This document shows positions 1 through 10,298 of a stretch of DNA of 64,000 nt, in pieces (within the stretch, counting starts at the first letter, position 1; every line of letters begins with the position of its first letter). Source of the DNA: Ceratopteris richardii (lineage: Eukaryota; Streptophyta; Polypodiopsida; Polypodiales; Pteridaceae). Location: positions 96,150,159 to 96,214,158 of the forward strand of contig CM035438.1 in the NCBI GenBank assembly GCA_020310875.1, in the 5' to 3' direction. The notes beneath the pieces were generated by a model. That model was not told where the DNA came from and did not search any database. It saw only the letters and a program-made list of their open reading frames with translations. The translations under genes and the position numbers were made by a program.

Positions 1-47
1 TTAAAAAAATTTTATATTAAACTAGAATTCATCAAATGTCATCACGT
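1..47. repeat. Tail of composite repeat P (left flank of Gypsy insertion)
   Basis: This stretch nearly matches the segment ending near 34056, including a shared AGAATTCATCAAATGTC stretch. It is the last part of a repeat interrupted here by the Gypsy element. The sequence resumes at 13732. Confidence 0.8.
44..47. other. Target-site duplication, left (ACGT)
   Basis: ACGT directly precedes the TG of the left LTR, and the same ACGT follows the CA of the right LTR at 13732-13735. The uninterrupted paralog near 34057 has a single ACGT at this point, which supports a 4-bp duplication. Ty3/Gypsy elements often show 5 bp, so one flanking base may have mutated. Confidence 0.75.
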
Positions 48-2698
48 TGTCGCGGGGTTCATAGAAAGGAGGGAAAGCGACGGTCGGTGGATCAGGGCGA
101 CCGCCCAAAAAAAAATACGGCGCACGCAGAGTGCTTAGAGCAACTCAGGTGGTCATCTAGACTAACATTTCAACTGTTCTTTTTCAGATCAAAAGGGAAA
201 CAAGACAATGTAGGTTTGACTTAGAGTAATGACTTTAGTTGACCTCTCCCTCATTCTTATCAAAGATTCACCTCCAAGTCTGAGGCTTCGAGATCTGCTA
301 AAATCTAAGGTATATTCCTATTAGCAAAATGATCCCCTTTAGTTTTCTTGAAGATGACGGCCACTAGAATTCTAAGCGATTAAGACGAAAGAATGGAATG
401 GAATTCCAATCCATCACATTTCACAAGTCCACATATTTGGAATAGGGTAGCAATTATTTATCGTATGTGCAATGTGCGATTAAGATTCTATATCATAAAT
501 CATAAAACAAAAATGAACAACTTCTTGAATCACTTTCAGATATCTCCTGCTCTCGTATATCAATATGATTGAACGCAGAAAAACACTTCTCCAACTCTTC
601 TTATCTTCTTTGAAAATGACAACCTATTATTTTTATCTTCCGTGAAATTGCAGCAGTCTTATCGTCATTAGATGCATGGCTATACTACAATCACAGAACA
701 TTAGCACTCCCAACAAAGGACAATGCTAGTAAGCAAATCAAAAGAGTTGCACAGCAGTATGCTGTGTCTGTCGAATTTCCAAACTAAATTCGTTGTCATC
801 AACGTTATTGAGAAGTAAACTTCTGCATATCAAAGCGTGAGACAAAGATCATATGACATGCAACAGTAATGTGAAATAGATTTTAACAAATCATTTTTTG
901 AACAGTGTTTTAGTCCATGTACCGTAAAGTTCACAGAACCATAACATTTGCGTAATACCTGTAGGCCATCCTTTCAGAAGTATCAATTCACTCGTTTTAA
1001 TTTATGCAAACAAAAACATACAGTAGATGAGGTACAAAGTGGCACACAAAAGAGTAAGTGGATAACGATATCTGCGTACAGTAATTCATAGCCTAATCAG
1101 AAGAATCATTCAACACACATCAGCGCACTTCTCATCAGGTTCATTGCGCATTTATAGCCGTTCAAGCAATCACCAGTGCGTACAAAAACTTATTAAAAGA
1201 AATGTAAATGCATCAAGTTTAAAATTCCTCATTCAAACCATAAACAAGTATGACAGTTAGGATTAGAGTAATCTGTTCGCACCGATTAACAAAATTTAAT
1301 TTGCAATTATATCTACAATTTCACTAAGTCAACAGATCAAGAGATTTACTGCTCCGTGAGAATATCATTTCTTTTTCTTTTCCAACGTTTATCTACTAGA
1401 TCCTGGTCGTTTCCTTTTTTGCTCCCTGCAAAATGCCTTACGGAAAGACTATCTCTAGTAGTTCTTCCAGCAAAACACAGCGTCCAAGGCTCTCACTATC
1501 TAAGAAAAGCTCCGCTCAAAAACGAACAACACTCAAAACAATTCCAATCGATCATCAGATTCATGCGCCTCTGCTGTTGGACCACTACATAACTGACTGT
1601 CATGAAATACAGATTCACTCGGTACTATACAAGAAATAAAATCGGACAGAAGAATCTACTACCATTCAATTCATTTCGAAGAAAAGTTGATCTGTACGAT
1701 GTAACCATGATAATAGAATCTGTTCACACATCATTTCTTTGCAGCACACATTCAAACAAGGAGGATATATAGAAGTGATTGATTAATCAATCCTAAACAA
1801 ACAGTTAGAGTTTTCATATGGACATAAATCAACAGAGTATGCAGTCAATGATTCGTTAATGTACGCGTGTACCTTTCCATGTTCAGTCCATCAATTATTG
1901 AAATCAGCGCAAAAAAAAATCCTCTCTCAAATTTAATGCTAGTGCTTTCATCCTCCATTGAACAGTCACCCATTTGCGAAAAAGCATTCCATTGATCCTC
2001 TGCCAATCCAACTTTGAGGGCTTCTCCTCTAACGGCGCACAGCAGCCTTTTGTTCGGTCCTCTCCTTCTTCTCTTCGAGGCAGCTTTCCCCTCCAGTCCT
2101 AATGTATTATTTCCTTGTAATTTCAGTCGGAAAACAGGGCAAGGACGCCTGACAAGTCCTGTCTATCTCAGCAACTGGTGAGTGAGTCTCCTCTCTCCGT
2201 GATTACTATCCCGCTAATCCCCTAATGTTCCTGACCGACAATAGCCTGAAGTTGCCTTTCTCCGCTTCCAGACATCTGCGCTTCCACGTGTATAGTCCCC
2301 CTGAACACAATAGAAAAACCTCCTGAATATGGACTAACGACAGGGCCATCATTCTAGCAACTTTCTTTTTTTTGAACCGCATTGTCATTTTTCAGAAGCA
2401 AGGCATCGTCTTCATTTTTCAGTTTTGGGTCCTCCTATGGCAAGAGACGGTGCGCATATCTGGAATGACTAGCAACTTGCAACCCAGGAACGAGATAATA
2501 TTTTCTTGTAAAAGATCCAACGTTCTTTAATCTACCACTTTCTATAATGTGTGCGAGCTCCAATAATCATCATCATCATAGTTTCATCATTCTGAAAGGC
2601 CCTTCTTCGCAATTTTTGTATGTCTCCTTTGACTTGAAAATTGTATTGGTTATCACATTCAAGTGGTTTGTAGGGTTCGACTTCAATTCTTGACCACA
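48..2698 (-). repeat. 3' LTR of the Gypsy element
   Basis: The plus-strand sequence begins TGTCGCGG and ends GACCACA, and matches 11081-13731 base for base except at about six sites. In element sense it starts TGTGGTCAAG directly after the purine tract. At 2651 bp it is long for a plant Gypsy LTR. Short ORFs inside it have no recognisable product and recur in both LTRs. Confidence 0.97.
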
Positions 2699-2710
2699 TC
2701 CACCCCCTCC
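2699..2710 (-). other. Polypurine tract (PPT)
   Basis: On the minus strand this reads GGAGGGGGTGGA and abuts the TG of the 3' LTR. This is the expected place and composition for the plus-strand DNA primer of an LTR retrotransposon. Confidence 0.9.
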
Positions 2711-4226
2711 GAACCTGTGCATCCTCTGGATGCACCAACCTGCATACATAACATCAAACACAAGCAAGGATCAAGTAGTCATAGCATATAAACAGAACTT
2801 AAAGAAAATTTTAACTTGATGCATGAAACCTGAAAATGCATTAGTCTTGCCATAAATTAAGAGAAGAAAGTAGACAAAAGCATCTCATACAACATATCAG
2901 ATTACACTAATGCACTTAGACTAGAAATCATATGAGTAAATCGAAAACTTCTTAGCTCTCTCGTTAACTCGACCCGGTCAGATCTAGTAGCCTATCCGAA
3001 GCATTTGCATATACCAGTCTTCACTAACTCGATTTATGAAACTCGCTTCTGGCTTCCCTCTTGATCTCCTATCATCTGAAACCCCTTCAGACCCTTTTCT
3101 TATTTTTCTCATATTTTTATTCTGTTTTTCTTTATTTTAATTCTTCATCCAGCTCAACCTTTATATCTTTGCTTTTTATTTTTATTTATTTATTTTTCCA
3201 CACTTTTCGGCCTATGTCGAAATCGGATGCGATTCGTGGACCTGACCACCCGGCCAGGTTTAGCCCACCCATCTACCGACCCGACATAGCGCACGATGCA
3301 CAATGTCAGCCTCATACGAAATCAACGTCAGCTCGTGGCTCTGACCACCCGGTCAGAGTGACTCCACCCGCCTATCAACCCGTATGAGCGCGTAACAACA
3401 TATAGGTCAGGCCATACGACACAACTAGCGTCAGCTCATGGCCCTGATCACCCGACCAGGGTAGTTCCACCCGCCTACTAGCTCATCGCAGCACCCAACA
3501 ACACATACACATACATATAGAAAGCTGGCTGGCATAAGAATTCTTTTCTCAAGATATAATTTGTCTGAAGATCAGGTCAGATGAGAGATCAAGAGTAGAA
3601 GTCGAAGTGTCTCACTCATCAAGTATTTGTAAACACTACTATATACAGATACTTAGTCTAGGTCTTCCCTTCACCTTCCTAGGTCTTGCTTTCGAAAGTT
3701 CTAGTCCATCCTCTAACCTTACTCATATAATCCTGGCCCTTATACATTACAACTAATCTAATTAGTGGCACAAGATTTTTGTTCTACTTAATTTTTCTTA
3801 ATTATGCATTTATTTACATATCATATGCCCAACCCATGTAGTCTTTTCATATAGATATATATATATATACATATATACACATACATACATGAGAGGAAAA
3901 GAAACTCAAACAATAACATCTCACCAGTATACAATCAGAAGCCGCTCGGGCTTGTCGCCTTTAATCATTCTTTCTTTTAAAAAAAACTTGAACTTGGTCA
4001 TCCTGCAAAAATCAGAGGCTTATTTCACACGAATCTATATATAAAAAAAAAACAATTATTCAAAAGAAGGAAAGTATTACCTGGCTTTATTTATATACAT
4101 TGGTATTTATTTTCTTGCCGATCTCCGAGGATCTTTCCTGACTTTATTCTTCATAAAAAAGAACCTAACTTGATTCAAAATAGACATTATTTACACATAT
4201 CTTTAATACAACATTTTAGTCTATCT
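2711..4226 (-). other. 3' untranslated region of the Gypsy element
   Basis: About 1.5 kb between the last ORF and the PPT has no convincing coding frame on the element's strand. It contains three hairpin-bearing repeats at 3240-3461 and a TA/TATACA-rich stretch near 3850-3890. The rest is AT-rich with no other signal that I can see. Confidence 0.7.
3240..3461 (-). promoter_or_regulatory. Three regularly spaced covarying hairpins
   Basis: Three inverted repeats of 20 bases lie at 3240-3259, 3339-3358 and 3442-3461, each with 8-bp arms around a 4-base loop (GGGT on the element strand). Spacing is 99 and 103 bp. The surrounding sequence, such as the CCACCC..CTA block, is also repeated imperfectly. 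Outer arm bases differ between copies but stay paired. The two imperfect pairs become G-U wobbles only on the minus strand, so selection on an RNA in element sense is plausible. The role is unknown. Confidence 0.65.
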
Positions 4227-4664
4227 TTAAGACGTCTCACCCCCTTCACGTTCCCTACGGAACAAGGCAAGCTGTTGTAAGAGTTCTGCATATTCTGCTA
4301 AGTCTTGGCTATATACAAGAAGTGCTATTGGGTCTACTTCCATATATGACTCACGGTTATCCGAAGTATCATCTTCTCCATACGTTCGCGCCCTTCGATA
4401 CCTGAGTATACTTCTTTCATTTGATGATGGAATCAAGGTCTCCCTAGTGATACGATCTTTAATAAACTCTTCTACAGGAATTCTTTCTTCATTTTCTGGT
4501 GAAGGGAGCAAGTAAGTTGATATAAAAGAACTATCTAAGGTTCTCCTTTCAGGCACACTCCCTGACGTCTCTCTAAATCTTTCAGGAATGCTACCCTCAG
4601 GAATGGATGTATCATTGGAATCTTCACTATCCATTCCAGATCCTAAGATAGTCAAACAGTCCAA
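4227..4664 (-). CDS. Small acidic ORF downstream of pol (unknown)
   Basis: A 145-residue ORF lies between the end of pol and the 3' untranslated region, in element orientation. It starts with ATG at 4664, about 260 bp after the pol stop. The product is rich in Glu, Asp and Ser, with an ESYMEVDPIALLVYSQDLAE segment near the C-terminus that could form a helix. I see no membrane segment, zinc finger or catalytic motif. Extra ORFs after pol occur in some plant LTR elements (env-like or antisense types), but nothing here identifies one of those classes. It could be a spurious open frame. The whole element is young, so openness alone is weak evidence. Confidence 0.45.
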   Translation of the reverse strand: MDCLTILGSGMDSEDSNDTSIPEGSIPERFRETSGSVPERRTLDSSFISTYLLPSPENEERIPVEEFIKDRITRETLIPSSNERSILRYRRARTYGEDDTSDNRESYMEVDPIALLVYSQDLAEYAELLQQLALFRREREGGETS

Positions 4665-4923
4665 TCAAACCTAAAAAAAAACTTCCTATTAATGGTCTGA
4701 TCACAAATCTCCGTTAGTACCCTGTAAGAAACAAAAATTAGTATTAATAGAAGTTTATGACTAAGTAAAGCACATACATTTAATTTAATTGTTGCTTTAC
4801 TTATTTATTACATATAGACGGATTCATATCTTGTTAATTGTCTATATAGGTTTATTATATACATACATATATTTATATATGTTTTTATATGTATATATAC
4901 ATCATCTTACGATGTAATTTATT

Positions 4924-7900
4924 TTAATCTTTTTCCTTATTGATATCCTCATCTTTATCATCTTCACATCTTTCCTCTTCACTTTCCTCTTCTTCGTCTT
5001 CATTTATTACCGTCTCATAATTTTCATTCTCTCTTCTTTTAAAGAGCTTAACTCTCTTTCCAGCAATTAATTCCTTTAACTCAGTCCCATCTAATTCTCT
5101 AAGTGAGTATGTTCCATTATCAAAAACTTTACATACCACATAGGGACCAAACCATCTCTTAACCAGTTTTCTTCGAGCCTCATATTGAGTATTCAATGAG
5201 CTATCATAAACAAGTACCCAGTCTCCTTCCTTCAACCTCTTTGGCCTTAATTTGTGGGACTTGTCAAATGCAATTTTATTTTTCTCTCTAGAAGCTCTAA
5301 GTTTAAATGCAGCTTCTTCTACCAGATTTTTCCCTCTTTCTAGTTGAAGAATCCGCACTGCTAGAAGATCTTCTCTTGACACCTCATCTTCCCAAGGCAA
5401 GGAAGTCCACGCTAAAGCATATGACTCCGTCGGCAAAATAGGTTTCTGACAATACATCAATTCCGCTGGCATATATCCGGTAGTTCTAGTATATGTCATC
5501 CTATCTGCCCAAAGGGCAAATGGAAGGTAATTTGGCCAATTCTTTATTTTCCCCTCACAAGCCTTAGCCAAAGCTTTAATAATTGGTGGATGACCACGTT
5601 CAATTTTTCCATTAGCTTCAGGATTGTAAGCGGTGGTGAGTGATAATCGAATTCCATATTTTTTAAAGAAGTCTTCAGCTTCCTGAGCATCAAGCTCACC
5701 TCTATCGGCAACTATTTTCTCCACATAACCAAATCTACTAAACACGTCTTCTAGTAGAAACTTGCATACATTGCTTGTAGTTTTCGTCCTTAGAGCTCTT
5801 CCTTCAACATGATTTGTTAGGTCTTCCCTTGCTAATACAATATACCTCATCTGATGCACCCCTAATGGCATTGTAACTAAATCAACAACCCACTTATAGT
5901 GAATATTAAGAGGATATGTTGGATGTAATTCATCTCTGTGTCTAACATTGGAGTACATCTGGCAAGGTTTACAAGTGGCTACGTAGTTTTGGGTATCCAC
6001 ATACATCCCAGGCCACCAGTATCTTTCCCTTATCTTTTCATAAGTTCCTTGAAAGCCTTTATGACCGGCCCATAGTGAGTTATGCATTTCACGCATAATC
6101 CTTCCTCTCAATTCTTCACAACCTACAACTCGCTGGGGTATCTTTCCCATTCCAGTGCTTCGCTTCCAGAGTAATCCATCTTTCAGGAAATAATTGCTTG
6201 ACTTTCTTCGAATGGTACGAAATTTTTCTTTACTCCAACTAAAATCAGGACACTTCATACTTAAATATCTCCCGATCTCCTTCCACTCGTTTTCATATTC
6301 GTCTTCATTGAATCTCTCTGTTATTCCTATTTGAATCTTGTAAGGTTCTTCTTCCATCCGTCTGTTATCTTTCCCTCTTCCTAAGCTATATTGAACTTCC
6401 TTTGAAGACTCAGTACAAATTCCAGGCCTTTCATTTTGACGCTTAGGCTCTTTTTTATTTAGTCCAGTAAATGCTTCATTTAGGCTTAGATTATGTACAT
6501 GTGAAGCATAAAAGTCTAGACCTATCTCTTCATCATTAGAAGTCATCAAATCTTCATTTTCATATATAGCTCGTGATAGCATGTCAGCCACCACATTATT
6601 CCTTCCAGCTATATGAACAAATTCAGGGTTTAGCGACTTAATATATGCTATCCATCTTAACATGGCAATATCTGCAGTGGAGCAATTCACAATCATTCCC
6701 AACAATGGTAAACAATCTGTTTCTACTACCACATTTGCCCCAATCAGATATTCTTTTTCATTTTTAAGTGCAGTCACTATCCCCCAAAGCTCTCGCTTAA
6801 TTTGAGGGTAACCTCTCTGACGAACATTTAGAACTTTAGCTCCGAAGCGGATTGCATATCTTTTCCCTTCATCATCCTCTTGGCCAATCGCCCAACCTAT
6901 ACCCGTCGGACTTGTATCTATGGTGATATAAATTTCTTTATTATCAGTGTAATCAGCCTTTCTGAGCAATGGAGCTTCTGCAAGTGCTTTCTTTAATTTT
7001 CTTACTGCTTGAGTATGGATATCTTTCCATTGAAATCTTTGCCCCTTCCTAAGTAATTGATAAAGTGGATCAGCAATATGGGCAAAATGGGGAATCCATA
7101 CAACATAGAAAACACATGCCCCAAGAAATCTCCTCACTTCAGTGATCGAGGAGCAGACCTCTTTCATGTGTTGGATGGCATCTACTTTCTTTGGACATGG
7201 CTTTCTTCCTTTAGGTCCACATAAACTTCCTACAATTAAAACCTCTTGCACTCCAAATACTGATTTTTCAGCAGACAATGTCAAATGAACCTCTTCCAGC
7301 CGACTAAGAATGGATTCACAATCAGTTATGTGCTTTTTAACAAAATTCCTACATCCATCCTCATCAAGAGTCTCGTCTCTATCTCTTTCTTCACAGCCTT
7401 TAATAGGAACATCATCAATGAATGGCATAGTCAGATGTGGAATAAAATCCCTAAGAACTTTATGCATACCATTCATCATGTGTGCCACTGAGTTCGTGGC
7501 ACCTTGCGGCAAAGTGCACATGCGCACAAGCCCAAGTGGCGTCCTCATAGTCGTCAAATCACGGCTTTCGAGAGCTAGCTGGAATTGATCATATCCAGAG
7601 TGCAAATCTCCCATTGAATAAATAGATCTTCCTGCAAAAGCTTCTGCATATTCGTCTACAATAGGCCCAGTTCCCATATTTCTAATTGTCACTTTATTCA
7701 CTGGCTGTAGATCTTGGATAAATCTTAATGACCCATTCTTTTTTGGTACAGTAAACCAACGGTTAGAATAAGGAGCACTTGATGGCTCAAGAATCCCCAT
7801 TCTAATTTTGTCATTCAACAGATCAATTAGCTTTGAAATATGAGCTTTTGGTACTGGAATCGGTCTGAGATTCCAAGGTACATGTGGGATTGTGAAAATT

Positions 7901-8538
7901 ATCATAGGTGTCACCACAGATGGATCTACGCATCCAATTTCTTGGGCATTGAAAGAAAAAGCTTTTCCATGCTTAAATAACATTCGAGAGAATACATCTT
8001 TCTCTTTTTCGCTGAGGAAACCATCTTTCCCTAATTGAATTTGCTCGAGAGTTTCTTTAGTGAATTCATGGCCTATTTTTCTCTTATCTCTGAGAGGTGG
8101 CTGATTTTTTACATCATCCATAAGTTTATTACTACCTTCAAGAAGTGGAACTGCGACTGGTTTTATCTTTTTATCAATTGTTTTGTATTTTGTTTCAACG
8201 AACACTTCTTTACCTATTTCATCTTGCTCAAACTTTGCTATTTCCTTATACATGGAAATAGAGTGCGTTTGAATCACATAATCATTCCTTTTTCCTTGAA
8301 CTAACTCTTGCAGATCAAACAATGTGTCTGCAAAGGATATCTCATCAAAGACTCCAGAGATTTCCTCGTCGAAGTTAAGTACTCTACATCCATGGAAATT
8401 TCTTTGAAGATCCACTATGTATTGTTTTTCCCACTTTTTTAACTCAGAAAAAACACGAAACTGAAATGAATTTGTCGAAGAAAGTGCGATAAAACTTGAT
8501 ATAAACATATTTACATTCGGGATCTTTTCACCTTTCAA
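4924..8538 (-). CDS. pol: Gypsy pol: reverse transcriptase, RNase H, integrase
   Basis: A 1204-codon frame copies element RNA to DNA and inserts it. The RT active site is FIDDV with D375/D376, and LPQGATNS lies before it. RNase H carboxylates are D541, E583, D608 and D652. The integrase has an HHCC finger (H826, C856, C859 visible), a core triad D886, D945, E980 with 35-residue spacing, and a GPY/F module near residue 1131 (WFGPYVV). There is no chromodomain; the C-terminus is a run of acidic residues. The first codon shown is TTG and the first ATG is at 8508. The frame is open further upstream and lies at -1 relative to gag-pro, so it is probably made by frameshifting. All key catalytic residues are intact. 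The FIDDVPIKG motif and the insert after it resemble fungal Ty3-like pols. Confidence 0.95.
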   Translation of the reverse strand: MKGEKIPNVNMFISSFIALSSTNSFQFRVFSELKKWEKQYIVDLQRNFHGCRVLNFDEEISGVFDEISFADTLFDLQELVQGKRNDYVIQTHSISMYKEIAKFEQDEIGKEVFVETKYKTIDKKIKPVAVPLLEGSNKLMDDVKNQPPLRDKRKIGHEFTKETLEQIQLGKDGFLSEKEKDVFSRMLFKHGKAFSFNAQEIGCVDPSVVTPMIIFTIPHVPWNLRPIPVPKAHISKLIDLLNDKIRMGILEPSSAPYSNRWFTVPKKNGSLRFIQDLQPVNKVTIRNMGTGPIVDEYAEAFAGRSIYSMGDLHSGYDQFQLALESRDLTTMRTPLGLVRMCTLPQGATNSVAHMMNGMHKVLRDFIPHLTMPFIDDVPIKGCEERDRDETLDEDGCRNFVKKHITDCESILSRLEEVHLTLSAEKSVFGVQEVLIVGSLCGPKGRKPCPKKVDAIQHMKEVCSSITEVRRFLGACVFYVVWIPHFAHIADPLYQLLRKGQRFQWKDIHTQAVRKLKKALAEAPLLRKADYTDNKEIYITIDTSPTGIGWAIGQEDDEGKRYAIRFGAKVLNVRQRGYPQIKRELWGIVTALKNEKEYLIGANVVVETDCLPLLGMIVNCSTADIAMLRWIAYIKSLNPEFVHIAGRNNVVADMLSRAIYENEDLMTSNDEEIGLDFYASHVHNLSLNEAFTGLNKKEPKRQNERPGICTESSKEVQYSLGRGKDNRRMEEEPYKIQIGITERFNEDEYENEWKEIGRYLSMKCPDFSWSKEKFRTIRRKSSNYFLKDGLLWKRSTGMGKIPQRVVGCEELRGRIMREMHNSLWAGHKGFQGTYEKIRERYWWPGMYVDTQNYVATCKPCQMYSNVRHRDELHPTYPLNIHYKWVVDLVTMPLGVHQMRYIVLAREDLTNHVEGRALRTKTTSNVCKFLLEDVFSRFGYVEKIVADRGELDAQEAEDFFKKYGIRLSLTTAYNPEANGKIERGHPPIIKALAKACEGKIKNWPNYLPFALWADRMTYTRTTGYMPAELMYCQKPILPTESYALAWTSLPWEDEVSREDLLAVRILQLERGKNLVEEAAFKLRASREKNKIAFDKSHKLRPKRLKEGDWVLVYDSSLNTQYEARRKLVKRWFGPYVVCKVFDNGTYSLRELDGTELKELIAGKRVKLFKRRENENYETVINEDEEEESEEERCEDDKDEDINKEKD

Positions 8539-8570
8539 GCTTTCATAGTCCCGACTTATGAAAGCTTCCT

Positions 8571-8840
8571 TTAAAAACTTTGATCCTCGTATTCTTCAGG
8601 AATAGGCCTTGTCCGAAGAGAAGTTCTATTCCTGATGTGATCCACACATACCGTCATAGATTGAACTGCCTTTTTCCCATCCTTACTACGGATTCGCGCA
8701 TAAGCCGATCCATCTTCTAAGACTCTTGTTTCCATTCTTAAGGCAGTAATATATGGCTGCCCTAGAATCAATGAGTAACTAGAATGATCTTGAACGAAAA
8801 AATTTTGATAATCACTGACATCTCCAATTGTAACTAGAAC
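8571..8840 (-). CDS. Gypsy protease region, C-terminal part
   Basis: This stretch continues the gag-pro frame after the in-frame TAG at 8841-8843 and ends at TAA 8571-8573. The motif LILGQPYITAL fits the hydrophobic-hydrophobic-Gly motif near the end of retroviral-type aspartic proteases. The start of this domain (IDHGSE) is in the preceding segment, so the TAG splits the protease. The frame is the same as gag, therefore the TAG is a point mutation (possibly CAG to TAG) or a readthrough site. A T-run (AGTTTTTAAAG) sits at the terminal stop, where the pol frame takes over at -1. Confidence 0.8.
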   Translation of the reverse strand, partial: VLVTIGDVSDYQNFFVQDHSSYSLILGQPYITALRMETRVLEDGSAYARIRSKDGKKAVQSMTVCVDHIRNRTSLRTRPIPEEYEDQSF

Positions 8841-10298
8841 CTACGGGCATGCACCAAACAACTCACCTGGCATTGAGTTCGCAGCCTTAATCCTCCAACC
8901 AGGCTGCATGTCTATTGGCCATTTCCCCTTCATATAGAGATCTTTGGACATCAAGTTAACTTCAGACCCATGATCAATAAGAGCGACAACTGGAGTGCTA
9001 ATTTTCTCTAATCTTACCAACGTCTCAGTTGTGGCTCGGGCCCAATGATCTTTAGTGTAATAACTCGAAGGGGTTATGTCGGAAGAATTCTTTTCTAAGG
9101 ATATTTCCTCATGCATGCACGGTTGAACATTAGTCTCAATTGGTTCAAGTATATTTTTTAACTCTTGAACTTGCGCTTGCACAGTATGATCGGGAGTCTC
9201 TTCATCCATTCTTTCAATTTCTTGCATGTCACCTATTGGTTGTCGTTTCCTTCTTAAGAGGTCAATTATTACTTCTAGAAATTCTCTTTTTGCTATTCCC
9301 AGTAACTCACCGAGTGTAAATTCGATTACACTATCGAGCACTCTTTTTTCGAGAACTTGTTTAAGATTTGTGGCTTGCTCTATATGCGATTTTAACATAT
9401 ATGAGGGATTTCTCACTTTTCCTTGTCCTTTTTTCACAGGTTGCATTTCTTGATCTTGAGGAGGAATATTATCGTGGGTAGAGACTGGCATCTCAGCAGA
9501 AGTAGGAATTTGAACTTGAGTTGGAATTTTATTTGGTTGAATTATTGTTGGTTGTGATGGTGGATCTATTTGGTTTGTTTGTGTTGGATGGCTTTGGTTT
9601 GGTATTTGAGGTTGTTCACGTGAAGCTTCTACTTGACGCCTAGTCCTCCTTTTCTCCTCTTCACCCTCATTGGTTCTTCTTCGTTTCTCCTCCACTACTG
9701 CTTCATGCTCTACCGAAGAGCATAGGTATGTAACAACCGAAAGAGTGTCTACTGGATCATCCCATCCACTTACCCCTCGGATTTCATTACTAGCTGTCTT
9801 TAAAATTTCATGATGCATCTTCCCGCGGTCTAAGGACTTTATTACTTTAGACCACGGTTCTAAGTCATTATTTTCGTCAACTACCTGACATGCATACGTA
9901 TGCGATGTTGAAGCAACGTTTTCACAAGTGCCAGGGAAGAATATTTTCATTCCTCCCCGACCAAAATTAATGTTTACCTTTTCTCCAGTCTTAGAATCAT
10001 ATATCATCTTTTCCTTAACGAATACCAAGTTCTTTGCTAATGCTTCTTTGAAGCTCTCACATGAGTATCTGTTATGCTCCAAAGAGTCACACCAAATACA
10101 TCTTTTAATTTCTGGAGCTTTTGGATTTTTAGGTGCCGGTGCTTGTAAAGATTGAGATTCAATCATCTGCTTCATACTTTGAATCGTAAGGTCACTAAAC
10201 TTTTTGAACATATCTTCCATTGTATTAGTGGGCACAACATCCTTTGGTATTGGTAGGTTTACCTGAGGATTCTGTACAGGTTGCTGAACAGCCTGAGT
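8841..10298 (-). CDS. Gypsy gag C-terminal / zinc knuckle / protease start
   Basis: This is in the same frame as gag and is separated from it only by TAA 10299-10301. Counting from 10235, a CX2CX4HX4C zinc knuckle is at C46, C49, H54 and C59, which would bind element RNA. A long Pro/Gln/Thr-rich linker and a Lys/Glu-rich region follow. The C-terminus carries VALIDHGSEVNLMS, matching the aspartic protease active-site region. The usual D-S/T-G is D-H-G here, which may weaken or abolish catalysis. The ORF ends at TAG 8841-8843 inside the protease domain. It would normally be made as part of a gag-pro polyprotein. Confidence 0.85.
   Translation of the reverse strand, partial: TQAVQQPVQNPQVNLPIPKDVVPTNTMEDMFKKFSDLTIQSMKQMIESQSLQAPAPKNPKAPEIKRCIWCDSLEHNRYSCESFKEALAKNLVFVKEKMIYDSKTGEKVNINFGRGGMKIFFPGTCENVASTSHTYACQVVDENNDLEPWSKVIKSLDRGKMHHEILKTASNEIRGVSGWDDPVDTLSVVTYLCSSVEHEAVVEEKRRRTNEGEEEKRRTRRQVEASREQPQIPNQSHPTQTNQIDPPSQPTIIQPNKIPTQVQIPTSAEMPVSTHDNIPPQDQEMQPVKKGQGKVRNPSYMLKSHIEQATNLKQVLEKRVLDSVIEFTLGELLGIAKREFLEVIIDLLRRKRQPIGDMQEIERMDEETPDHTVQAQVQELKNILEPIETNVQPCMHEEISLEKNSSDITPSSYYTKDHWARATTETLVRLEKISTPVVALIDHGSEVNLMSKDLYMKGKWPIDMQPGWRIKAANSMPGELFGACP

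Noticed and set aside
36..224. Plus-strand ORF at the left edge
   Set aside because: It crosses the repeat/LTR boundary and has no domain.
1356..1639. Small plus-strand ORFs inside the LTR, one repeated at 12389-12625
   Set aside because: Conservation is explained by LTR identity. One of the two frames is broken in the right LTR, and there is no recognisable product.
3061..3387. 108-codon plus-strand ORF over the hairpin region
   Set aside because: It is antisense to the element, of low complexity, and overlaps the hairpin repeats.
7285..7588. Plus-strand ORFs within Gypsy pol
   Set aside because: They are antisense shadows of an intact RT frame.
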